Positions 23,805 to 33,600 of a stretch of 64,000 bases of DNA are shown in pieces. The notes below the pieces were generated by a model, which saw only the letters and a list, made by a program, of their open reading frames with translations, was not told the DNA's origin and did not search any database. The DNA comes from Capitella teleta (lineage: Eukaryota; Annelida; Polychaeta; Capitellidae). How positions within the stretch are numbered: position 1 is the stretch's first letter; each line of letters opens with the position of its first letter. The stretch lies in NCBI GenBank assembly GCA_000328365.1, contig KB302324.1, positions 44,762 through 108,761 on the forward strand, given 5' to 3'. A program made the translations under genes and the position numbers.

Positions 23805-25151
23805 ATGGACGAATCGAAGCGTCGATTGAAGGCGTTGTTCATTCTCATAGCAATAGGCGTGTTGAACATGATCGTGTTTTCATATCTAAAGAATGAGGCA
23901 CCGATCGTGCGCGCTAAGGTGCATTTGTGGAGGCGAGGTGCGAGTTTTATCTTTTTTTTGCATAATTTTGTTTGCTTCTTTGAAATACATATTCATATAA
24001 AGGATTATATTTTTTTTTTTTCGACAGATGGCAATGTCGATTTCGGGCTTAATGGCAAAGCAGAGCGAGATGGCATTGCCGCTCCTGATGATCTCGCCAG
24101 ATGTGATGATGCTACAACTTCCGGCCGGCCACAGGGAACCAAAAATATCAGAAGAACCGAAAAAGAAGGCGTCTCCAGTGACGAAAAGGACAAGAAAAAG
24201 CAAGAAGCTGAACCATCACCACCAACCAAGACCGATAAACAAATAACACCAAACAAGAAGCAACCGCCATTGGACGCCACTGAGAAGCCACCAAAGAATA
24301 CAACCAAAGTGTATGTTACCGGCAATGTGTACGGTTTTCGACGAACCGGCAATCGACTGTTCGTTTTTGCCGCTATAATGGCAGTGGCTTGGCGATACTC
24401 AATGACGCCGGTCTTATCTCCGGATTTTGACCTACAAAAATATTTCAACATTGACATTGAACTGGACGAAAGAGGGCACGATTATTTTGCAAAATGGACT
24501 TCCGTCAAGGGGTGTGACAACTTAAACTTGGAAGAAGAAAGACTTTCAAACAAGAATATATCTCTCAACGGATATTTCCAGACGTGGACGTGCTTTCGTG
24601 ATTATGAAAAGGAATTGAGGAAGGTTCTTGCGTTTAATGAGGGTGTTATCGACATGGCCAGAGAAGAATTCAAACGGATTGTGCCCAATGTGACATTTGG
24701 TTCTGACCCTGTGAAGGCGAAAGTTGCAGGAGGAACACTGGTCACTCTACACGTCCGACGTGGGGACATGATCAGTGAGCGAAACTTAGAGCAGGGATAC
24801 ACTTTCCCTGGGAGGTCTTTCTTTGAGAACTCCATCCAGTTCTTCGCTGATGCCGATCCGAACTTGCACGTCGTCGTATGTTGCGTGGACATAGAATGGT
24901 GTCGATCAAACTTAACAGATTTGCCAGCCACGTTCTACTTCAGCGAGAGCAAAAATGCCATTGTCGATCTCGCCATTATGAGTATGGGCGAACACGCGAT
25001 TATGACGACAGGGACATTTGGTTGGTGGGGAGCATGGCTGGCCAACGGGGAGACAGTCTATTACTCAAATTGGCCAAGACATGGCAGTCGCTTGGAAAGG
25101 GGTCGTATTCGCGAAGAGTTCTTTATGCCACATTGGGTTGGCATGACGTGA
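23805..25151 (+). CDS. alpha-1,2-fucosyltransferase-like protein (GT11)
   Basis: Two exons (23805-23937 and 24028-25151) give 418 aa. Residues about 8-28, LFILIAIGVLNMIVFSYL, form a single membrane anchor, giving a type II Golgi topology. A Lys/Pro/Thr-rich stem follows (about 50-125). The catalytic domain carries GNRLFVFAAIMA, the GT11 motif HVRRGD, and the C-terminal block FYFSESKNAIVDLAIMSMGE followed by TTGTFGWWGAWLA. These are the conserved blocks of galactoside 2-alpha-L-fucosyltransferases, which move fucose from GDP-fucose to glycans. The 90-base intron (23938-24027) has good donor and acceptor sites and a long T tract; it is a multiple of three and open, so an unspliced form of 448 aa is also readable. 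The gene has Kozak-like context CCATGG and AATAAA at 25292. The acceptor substrate is not predictable. Confidence 0.88.
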   Translation: MDESKRRLKALFILIAIGVLNMIVFSYLKNEAPIVRAKVHLWRRGASFIFFLHNFVCFFEIHIHIKDYIFFFSTDGNVDFGLNGKAERDGIAAPDDLARCDDATTSGRPQGTKNIRRTEKEGVSSDEKDKKKQEAEPSPPTKTDKQITPNKKQPPLDATEKPPKNTTKVYVTGNVYGFRRTGNRLFVFAAIMAVAWRYSMTPVLSPDFDLQKYFNIDIELDERGHDYFAKWTSVKGCDNLNLEEERLSNKNISLNGYFQTWTCFRDYEKELRKVLAFNEGVIDMAREEFKRIVPNVTFGSDPVKAKVAGGTLVTLHVRRGDMISERNLEQGYTFPGRSFFENSIQFFADADPNLHVVVCCVDIEWCRSNLTDLPATFYFSESKNAIVDLAIMSMGEHAIMTTGTFGWWGAWLANGETVYYSNWPRHGSRLERGRIREEFFMPHWVGMT

Positions 25152-25297
25152 TAGTGTCGATTACGTCAAAGAGACCAACTGTATCAGTGTGGGCTGCCTT
25201 TCGGTATTGAATAATTTATATAGTCATTGTTTGTTGGTGTTATAGTGGTCACATGCTGTACGTACACATTCATCTTCAATTAAGTTGCGTGAATAAA

Positions 25298-25640
25298 AAA
25301 TTTCTATTTTTTAAACTCGTGTCGACCACGTAAATATGGTCCTTCTATATTATCTACACAATCCGTCCATCACATTAATTATTATTAATGCAATTAATTT
25401 TTTCTCTGCAGACGTGTATGCTCTTGCTCAGATTATTTTTTTATATAGTGAATAGTGCTAAACAAGCACTTCGACTCGCTCAAACCCCTAAGTCTTTTAT
25501 TTGTTTATTTGCTTATTTGATTATAGATTATACCCCAACATGTGTCTGTCTGTGGATCAACCTTCGTGTGCATCGGTAAGCTGCTGCGATTGCCTGAACA
25601 ACTATTGCTCAGCATCAAAATTCTGTCATCCTATTTAGCA
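25298..25640. other. intergenic DNA, nothing recognised
   Basis: AT-rich with no supported gene between the fucosyltransferase poly(A) signal and a LINE fragment. Confidence 0.35.
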
Positions 25641-26035
25641 CCAGGTCCCTTAATTGGCTTTTGAAAAATCGAGGAATACGACGTAGAGCTTCTTATGCAT
25701 GTGACGTTCAAAATCGATAAGCCGACATAGCCTGCTTGGTCTCTTTGAGAGGCGATTGATGAGCACAATGTATACTTTTGCAAGCGAGTCCATCAGCGAT
25801 ATCCCACAATAGTTATCGCAGAGCTTTTTGTTGCCCTTTTTGAAGAGAATCACAAGTTTGGTAAAGACCCACGATTTTGGGTATAAGCATGAGTAGCCAG
25901 CAATTGTAAGAATACTGATGCTATGAAAACAATCCAGTTTTGTTCCTCTTCAGGGAGCGCAGTGCTTTATCCACTTCTTGAGGTTGTACAGGGTCGTCTG
26001 TGATAGGCAAATACCTTTTATGTCGTTTGGAAATT
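25640..26035 (-). mobile_element. LINE reverse transcriptase fragment
   Basis: Read on the minus strand, the fragment gives TDDPVQPQEVDKALRSLKRN, then VILFKKGNKKLCDNYCGISL, then LYVVFLDFSKA. These are the first reverse transcriptase blocks of non-LTR elements of the type with xxxKKGxxxxxxNYRGISL. It holds frame changes and an in-frame stop and ends abruptly on both sides. It looks like a different lineage from the CR1/L2 copies elsewhere in the window. Confidence 0.7.
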
Positions 26036-26586
26036 GGAGGTGAGAGCACTGCTACTCAAACACTAACCCAACTTCTACAGTAGACAGCTTTCTTGTGGAT
26101 ATTGCCACTCCAGAACAAACATCTTGTGCATCCACCAGGCGTTGACCAGCCACGTCTACCAATTGCTTGTGCCGAAAAAAAAAAAAAAAAAAAAAAAAAA
26201 AGAAATCCCCTACCAAAAGTGGTCTCTTTACATCAGGCGCTCAGGACTTTATGCATATGCATCGAAAACAAGGCAGCCAACGATGTGGGTGACACAGAAG
26301 AATTCATCTGCTCCCAGAAAGGGGCCAGAACGAAAATGTTTTGGGCTGTATATTAGTTCGTGCAAAAATTTGAGCGTTTTCGGTGCGCCGAAATCAGAAT
26401 CCGCGATTATCGAGTGAACGGATGACAGGGTGGCCATAACGACAGTGAACACGTAAGGACCACTTTTCAGGACTCTCACGAGCGATGTCGGGTCTGGTTT
26501 ATATACAAGCTAAAATCCATATCTATGCTGCGTTTGATAAAAGTGCGTTATGACTACGAAGATAAAATTCTTGCGTCTTCTGACGG
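26036..26586. other. intergenic DNA with poly(A) tract
   Basis: Contains an A run at 26176-26201 and, near 26355-26415 on the minus strand, a copy of the dispersed GAATCCG...TTTCGGCG...CTCAAATTTTGCAC motif. The ORFs that start in the A run are not supported as genes. Confidence 0.4.
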
Positions 26587-27310
26587 AGGAGATAGGGATT
26601 ATTTTTAGAGTACAAATTTGATCATGGCAATGTGAAAACTGGTTGAATGTGATTGAATGGGGTATACACCTACTCAGGGCACTGGAAGGATTGCATTGAT
26701 GCTAATTTAAGATTGATTGAATTATGTAATATATATGAAAACCCATGTCCATGTCCATGCCATGGTAGGAGATGGGGATTATTTTTCAGAGTACAAATTT
26801 GATCCTTGTAAGGTGTAAACTGGTGTTTAATGATTGAATGGGGTATATATCAACTCAGGGCATTGGAAGGCTTGCATTAATGTTAATTTTGAATTGATTG
26901 AATCATGTAATATACATGAAAACCCATGTCCGTGGCCACGCCATGGTAGGAGATAAGGATTGTTTTTCAGAGTACAAATTTGATCCTGGCAAGGTGTAAA
27001 CTGGTGGTTAATGATTGAATGGGGTATATATTTACTCAGAGCACTGGATGGATTGTATTGATGCTAATTTCGGATTGATTTAATCACGTAATATACATAA
27101 AAACCCATGTCTGTGGCCACGCCGTGGTGGGAGATAGAGACTTTTTTCAAGAGTGCGAACTAGATGTTGTGATGTTGTATACTGGTTTTACATGATTGGA
27201 AAGGGTTATATCTACTCAGTGCACCTGTAGGGGTTTCTTAATGATTATTTTTGATGATTGAATCGTGTAACATAAAACCGATGTCCGTGACCACTCCATG
27301 GTGGAGATCG
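26587..27310. repeat. 181-bp satellite-like tandem array, 4 copies
   Basis: Landmarks such as GGAGATAGGGATTATTTTT recur at about 26587, 26768, 26949 and 27130. That is a regular 181-base period with about 10-20 percent divergence between units, the last one most diverged. Each unit also contains AATGGGGTATAT and AAAACCCATGTC. Confidence 0.85.
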
Positions 27311-28119
27311 GAGTCATAACGCACTATGTACAGACGCAAAAAGAATAGTGTTCCTCAAGCAGAATAGTGTTCCTCGTGATTATGAGACACCCGAAGACTC
27401 AAAAGTAATAATCGGTTGGATAAATGAGAATGCAATCATTTTTAAATGGTCATGGGTAGTATCCTATATGCTAAAGAGAGTAGCGCAAACTGGGTTCTTT
27501 AGCATATAGGATACTAGTCATGGGGATGCATTGCAATTTCACTGGGATCCTGAGGATACCATAATTAATACAGCGAAATGAATTGCGAGTGTTACGGGAA
27601 ACCCCTTCATAACGCATTAACCTTGCGAGTGCAAGTAAAGCATAAAGAATAAGCAACCACCGGAATCAGGCACCTGATCGCTGTCGCGCCGCAAGCAGGC
27701 AGATGTTTTATCGATATTTAAACAAATTTAAAAGAATTTTTTTGATAATTATAACTGCTGTAGGAGGAAATATGTCGTATATTTCTATTTATTAATGTTG
27801 GGGATCGATAAAACGTTTTATCTGGCTCTCCGAAGCATTTGTAGCACTCTCAGGATTCTGCTTTCTGCTTTCTGCGTTTTACTCATCCCCGTGTTGTGAA
27901 GGGATGAGTAAAACACAAACAAGTATTTGAACTAAAAGGTTGGCGTTAAATGAAAGCATTTTATGAATATAAATGAACATAAGATCGAAGGACACATAGT
28001 GAAACATCATATTTTATTCCCAACAGTCTGAATGTATGTATCCAGTTGAAAAATAGAATTATAGTACTAATGATAATTATGTTGTATGAAGTATTATGAA
28101 TTATCGTATACACTAATAC
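27311..28119. other. intergenic DNA with two hairpins
   Basis: Holds the 19-bp perfect hairpin at 27459-27514 and a second one near 27875-27914 (GTTTTACTCATCCC / GGGATGAGTAAAAC). No gene is recognised. Confidence 0.5.
27459..27514. repeat. perfect 19-bp inverted repeat
   Basis: GTATCCTATATGCTAAAGA at 27459-27477 is matched by its exact complement at 27496-27514, with 18 bases between. This is far longer than expected by chance. Confidence 0.85.
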
Positions 28120-28125
28120 AGAGTG

Positions 28126-28255
28126 GGCCAAAAGTAGTGTATCCACTCCCGTTAAAAACAAATATCTCAAATTTGCTAAAATGTATCAATAGGTCCAAAA
28201 AATAACTACCTGGTATGGATTGACAATGTTATTCTGCGCCCCCTTTATGCGTTTA
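28126..28255 (+). mobile_element. mariner-like MITE, truncated copy
   Basis: Starts TACAGAGTGGGCCAAAAGTA as in the complete copy at 57587-58030. It shares interior words such as ACCTGGTATGGATTGAC and then stops after about 130 bases. Confidence 0.6.
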
Positions 28256-28268
28256 GTAAAGCTTATCT

Positions 28269-28328
28269 TAGCACAGATTCTCGGGCGAGGTCTGTATACC
28301 TCATTGGGCTCGCTGTAGTATGTCAGCT
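28269..28328. mobile_element. 60-bp minimal copy of a hairpin-ended element
   Basis: The 60 bases begin TAGCACAGATTCTCGGGCG and end GCTGTAGTATGTCAGCT, flanked on both sides by a perfect 10-bp direct repeat AAGCTTATCT (28259-28268 and 28329-28338). Both ends match the ends of the 861-bp element at 44632-45492. The copy retains only the termini and lies 32 bases before the C5orf34 start codon. Confidence 0.75.
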
Positions 28329-28360
28329 AAGCTTATCTTATCTTGAATTCAAGAGAGATT

Positions 28361-30649
28361 ATGACATCAGAAGCGCCAGTTCCATGGCAGTTCATCCTCT
28401 ACACGAATGACGCTGTGCAAGTGACGTATAGCGATGGCTCAATGCTGGAACTGTCTCCCTGTGCCACAATTCTCCTGCACTCTTCTCCCGGTCGCATGCA
28501 CCCTTTACATGGTACCAAACATACATAAATTTATAGATGTTCAATAATGTGATTTACTTTGACAGGGCGTGACTGTGTGAAGCAAAGAACAGAGTTTGTG
28601 ACGAGTACTTTCAGAGATAAAACAACAGAAGCTGTGGTGTTCAGGAATAGATTTGCAGAGCGGCCATATCTGACAACATCAATTTGTGACGTAGCGGAGT
28701 GTATCGTATGTCTCCCTGTTCTATTATCGTTATCATTATTTCGATAATTGTTCTTGCTCTTTTCTTAGCCCAGCCACCGAGATGGTCCGACCATCCCTTG
28801 GCCTGCTCTCTTGGCTCAAGCCTCAGTGGACACCCTCCCTGACCACTCTGTGTGCCTGACATCTCTTGACCATCGGGCATCGGTCACTCTTGCTCCTTGT
28901 CGTAAGCTCCTAACAATTCGCTTCTTATGCAGTGTTTGGGGAGAAAAGGTTGCAGGTATTTTTTAATGTTTTGTGTGGTGTTGACCTCGATCCTGTTTGT
29001 TTTATCAGCTGGTCAGCCTTCTGCCTGGGTCATGCAGCACCACTCGGTGTTCAATCCCCCGGCTTTCCTTTTGCACCCTCTTCATATTTTGACACAGCAT
29101 TTACAGCAAGTGGACGCTGAACATGAGGCAAGTCGGCCCAAACCAGGACCAAGAGTGACTTTTGAGGGTGATAAAGATGACAGTGTGAACATCACGGACG
29201 AGGAGAAACTGGGCCATGAGGTGGGCGCGGTGGACACTCTGAAGGGCTATGTCACATCCGAGCTCCCTCAAACGTTACCCTTAGCATGCAAGCGACAACA
29301 CCTCCACAAATGGAGAAAACCATCAACACAGTGTGACATAACTGGTGTCAGTGGTCACGTGAAAGCTCTCTGCAGCCATGGCGTGCTGTACAGGTTAGTT
29401 GGATGGTGTTAAGTGACCCATGCAAGAGTGGAAGTCGCTTTCAGATTGTTCTGGCAAAGTCCTTTTGCTGTTGAGGTGTATCCTGGGGATGGCAGCGTTC
29501 TGCGTTCCAAAGGGCTCTCCGGACATTTCTTCCAACATTTCATCTTCAATGAAGACCATGTGAGATCATATTTCATAACAATTTCACTCATGAATGCAAA
29601 TTATTATTTTAGGTTGAAGAGAAAATGCATTCACTAAAGTGCCTTCCTCCTGACCGACCTGGTCAAGCGTATTCTGTTGCAAAACTTTTGACCACAGCTG
29701 CTCAATTACTTGACCATGTTTGTGCTTCTTATTCCACTGGAAACAAAGACCAATGCTGTTGGAAGGTGAAGAGAATTCAATCAAAATTTCAACTTTGACC
29801 TCTTTCACTTAGACTTCGGAAGGGACCCTCACTCGGAATCCTGCTCCGTTTACCCTGGAAACCGTTTCTGTTCCTGGTTTGGGCCGTTTTCTAGCACAAT
29901 CAAGCGGCCTGGTGCGAGTGACCTACACTGATCGTACAAGTTTGGAGATGTGGGGGGATGTCTCTAAGCGTGTTAGCAATTTTCTCAAACGCTCTGAACT
30001 TAATGTTCCTGTTGCGAGATTAATTTCTCCCGCGTCATGCAATCTCTTGCTTCCAAATGGTCAATATCACACGGTGAATGTAGCCGATCCCGGTGACTAC
30101 GCAAAGTAAGAGCTGACTTTTGTCTCATTGAGTCTTATGTTGATTTTTTTCTTATTTATTTCAGGTATGTTCAACCAGCTTTGGATTGGTTGAAATGGGT
30201 GAATACGCCAGCCAAGGAACGCTCTGCTTTCTACCGTGACACCGTCTACGATCCAGAATCCTCTTCTCAAGTTGCTTCAGAGCTGAACAAAATCAAGTGT
30301 TTCAATTGTATCCTACTTGAGCCTCTTTTGATTTTATGCATGCACCAAGGAACCCAAAGGTGGCTTCATCAACTGTTAGGCCAAGAGTACTCAATATATG
30401 TATGGGATATGCCTTAATTAGTTTACAGATATTGTGGATAACCAGTTGATGGCCCAAGTGAAGCCAAGTCATCAGGTTAGCCTGGTGTCCATTCCGGCCG
30501 ATAACTCTTCCAGTGAAAAACCAACGCCTGACCAATCGCTGACTGATGACAGCATAGACATGGAAGCAGTGCAGAGAGCATTGCAGGCAACCTCAGCTGC
30601 CATACACGACCTCGATTCATTCATTTCAAATAAATCCAAAATAACTTAA
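28361..30649 (+). CDS. C5orf34: C5orf34 orthologue
   Basis: Nine exons join in phase to give 595 aa, close to the human protein of about 638: 28361-28511, 28566-28705, 28769-28955, 29009-29393, 29445-29559, 29613-29765, 29813-30105, 30165-30307, 30429-30649. Recognised by collinear motifs with the vertebrate protein. The N-terminal block is FILYTNDAVQVTYSDGSMLE then LSPC. The middle block is VEVYPGDGSVLRSKG, then LPPDRPGQAYSV and CCWK. The next block is VPGLGRFLAQ then VRVTYTDRTSLEM, then LLLPNGQYHTVNVADPGDYAKYV. The C-terminus is SSQVASELNKIKCFN, then ALQATSAAIHDLDSFISNK. The family is conserved across animals but has no settled biochemical function; I claim none. The first ATG after the 60-bp mobile element was taken as the start. 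The 3' end faces SLF1, with 31 bases between stop codons. Confidence 0.88.
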
Positions 30650-30665
30650 AACGATTTCATTTATT
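30629..30665. promoter_or_regulatory. overlapping poly(A) signals of convergent genes
   Basis: AATAAA at 30629-30634 on the plus strand falls inside the last codons of C5orf34. TTTATT at 30660-30665 is AATAAA on the minus strand, 16 bases past the SLF1 stop codon. The two transcripts must therefore overlap or end within tens of bases of each other. Confidence 0.55.
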
Positions 30666-30680
30666 ATAAAAAAAGAGAAA

Positions 30681-33600
30681 TCACCCAAACAAGACATGAA
30701 ATGGAAACATGAGTTTGGAGACGTCATCAAGTCCAGATATGTTTTGAAGATGTTTTTGGAAAAGTTCAATGTGATCCCTCATTTGTTGTACAGAGTGTGG
30801 CGAGGGTCGCTTGCACCTAAGGTAACTGCTCACAAGGACATAAACTAAGAACGAGTACGCTGAGCATTCATCCATGCTGGCAATGTTGGATCCCATGACC
30901 GCTTCTGAACAAGACGACAGAGCAGTTTTGACACCTGGCAACAGAACACATTACACACTATGAAATCAGAGCTTCTAACTGACCTGATTTGCCTTCAGAG
31001 TAACTGGTCAACTTTTCCAGCATAGCTTCAGATTGAACGAGGTCAATAGGTGTGTCATCTTGGTTAGTTTTGGCAGAGAGCAGCCCCACACCGCCTCTGG
31101 ATAAGAGAAGTTCAGCGGCCTCTAGTCTGTCATTTAACACAGCGTCATGCAGTGGGGTGATGCCTTCGTCGTTGCACGCCATTAAATCAATGCCTGCTGG
31201 TTCTTTGTGATCTCCTGTTGAATGCAAAAGAAAGCTTTAAAAAAAGTTCACATTTGCCCCACCAATTTTTAACCTTTGCCAAAGTAATTTGAAATCAGTT
31301 TATGTGGTTTGAACTTGAGTAGTTCTCTGATGCACTCTAAATGGCCGTGGTTACACGCTTCGTGGAGTGGCGTCCAGCCTGCATTATCTTTCGCATTCAC
31401 CTGAACGCCTAGGTAAATATAAGGATTAAACTTAATTTACTTACTTAAATAAAAGGTATGTGAACGAACCTGGAATAGCAAGGAGGTGCTTCACTTCCGA
31501 GATATGGTTCTTAATGCAAGCTACGTGCAAAGGACTTTCTCCTAATTGTGAAAAAACCCCCAAAAAACACAAATAACTACAAGTAGTTTAGCATTCATTT
31601 ACAATGTTAAGAGTCTAAAGACTAATACCGATACAGTCAGACCTCGTTAATCCGCCCTCCTCCGTTCCCAAGGAAACTGACGGATTAATGAAAAGGGCGG
31701 ATTGCATTTCAGACCACAAATTGATGAAAATTCGGTGTCATTCTAAAACTCCCAAACCCCATGTAATGCATTAACGTAGTGGCATATACCATCAGGAATG
31801 AAGCAGGAGGTAAAAAGGGTCTCACAAACCATGAGGTGAATTAAAGATATCTATTTTTTCAAAAAAAATCAGTGATGGTTGTCTGCTTGTGATAAGCCGT
31901 TCCACCACGCCCAATCTGTGTAGTTCATCTCTATTTTCTTGCTTCGCTGCCTCTGACTCCTCGAATCTCTCGAAATATAGCATTAATGCGCGTACGTGCT
32001 GCCTCGGTTCCCCCGCCAAGACTTCCTTCGCGGGCTCAGATCCACTCGCTTCTCCACTCGATTGATCTCCAGTCACAACTTCGTCATCTCGTTCGTTCCG
32101 CTCCTGAACATCGCTTAACCCAGCGACCAATTAAATTAAAGACTCAACAGAATTTTTGCCCGCAATTGATTTGTTTTGTTTAATTATCTTGTTAAGCGTT
32201 AAACAAACGGGGAGGCGCCATTTGTTGTTATACTGACCCGACTTCAAAGAAATCGCCTGCAATTGATGTGTCGTGGCTGATGTTTGTTTTCGACACGCTA
32301 TTTGTGTGGCGGATTACATGTGTTATTTACAATGGTTAAGTGTAGATTCGTTCCCTAGAATCGTGGTCGGAGGCGGATTAACGAAAAGGGCGGATTACAC
32401 GACACAATTAACATTACAAACAATTCGTCCCTGAGAATTTAGGGCGGATTACGAAAAGGGCGGATTACATGATGGCGGATTAAAGGGGTCTGACTGTACC
32501 AATCTTAGTCAGATCAGAAAATTGAAATACCTTTGCGATTTCGTTTGTTGCATTTAACAGGTTTGGTGACTGGAGGTTTTATGACAACTGGTTTGGAGGG
32601 GCTGGGTTTAGCAGGCGACATACTAATGATCTTAGGACTAGACTTTTTTTTGGGCGTGCGTGGCAGAAACTTCAGAGGAATCAGCTTCATATACTTCAAT
32701 CTCTGAGAAAAAACAAGAAAGTATGAACACGGTTACCCAGAGTTTGAAATACAACTCACAATCTTATGCAGGTTCAGGGTTTGACTATGGTGATGCGATT
32801 CAACCAAGGAGTCGTTCATCAAATCCAGAAGGTGCTCAGAGACTTTAACTGCCAACCATGGCGATTGAATACCCCGTAGGAAGGATTGCAACTTTTTCCC
32901 TTTTAAAGCGTCTGTGAAAAGCAATTTCTAAAATCTGTAGTTGAAATGGCAAATCTCACCAGTGATGTGGTAGGAGAGCTCCTTCGCAAACACATCAGCG
33001 GCCGATAAGAAACTGACGTGACCTTTGAATGACCTCAACGACTCTGCCACCAAGGCCGTGATCGATTGTACCAGGTACATCGCAGAATTCTGTATTAAGC
33101 AATAGATTTTTGAATGAAAATTAAGCGTGATGAGTTAACATACATGGCAGGTTTCAAGGCAATCAAAAAGTTCACGACAAGCCCGGTTGACCTTGGCATC
33201 TAGCTTGGGGAATATGATATACTCAATCATTTTCTTTTCACTTTCTGATTCCATGAAATCAATTTGGAGCACTTCCACCACAAGGAACTCAAGTAGAATT
33301 TTACTTGTCCGAGAAAGAGGTTCGTCTGAAGATTGGCCGGCATTTCTGTGTGAAGGAAAGAGAAGACACCGGTTGAGTTGGATTGCTGAATTAAGTCGAA
33401 ACTGCTTACTTCATAACGGACAGCAAGAATTCCCACTGGTTGTCGTGATTATACTTCATTGCTTGCAAATAAATACTGCGCATATCAGCTTGAACAGGGG
33501 AATGATAAACTGTGAGATGGTTTAGTGCTCCCAGGCCTTTTACTGCCTCCAATTCCGAGCCCTGATTGGATTAAGAATGAGATAACTTTAAATGATTGCT

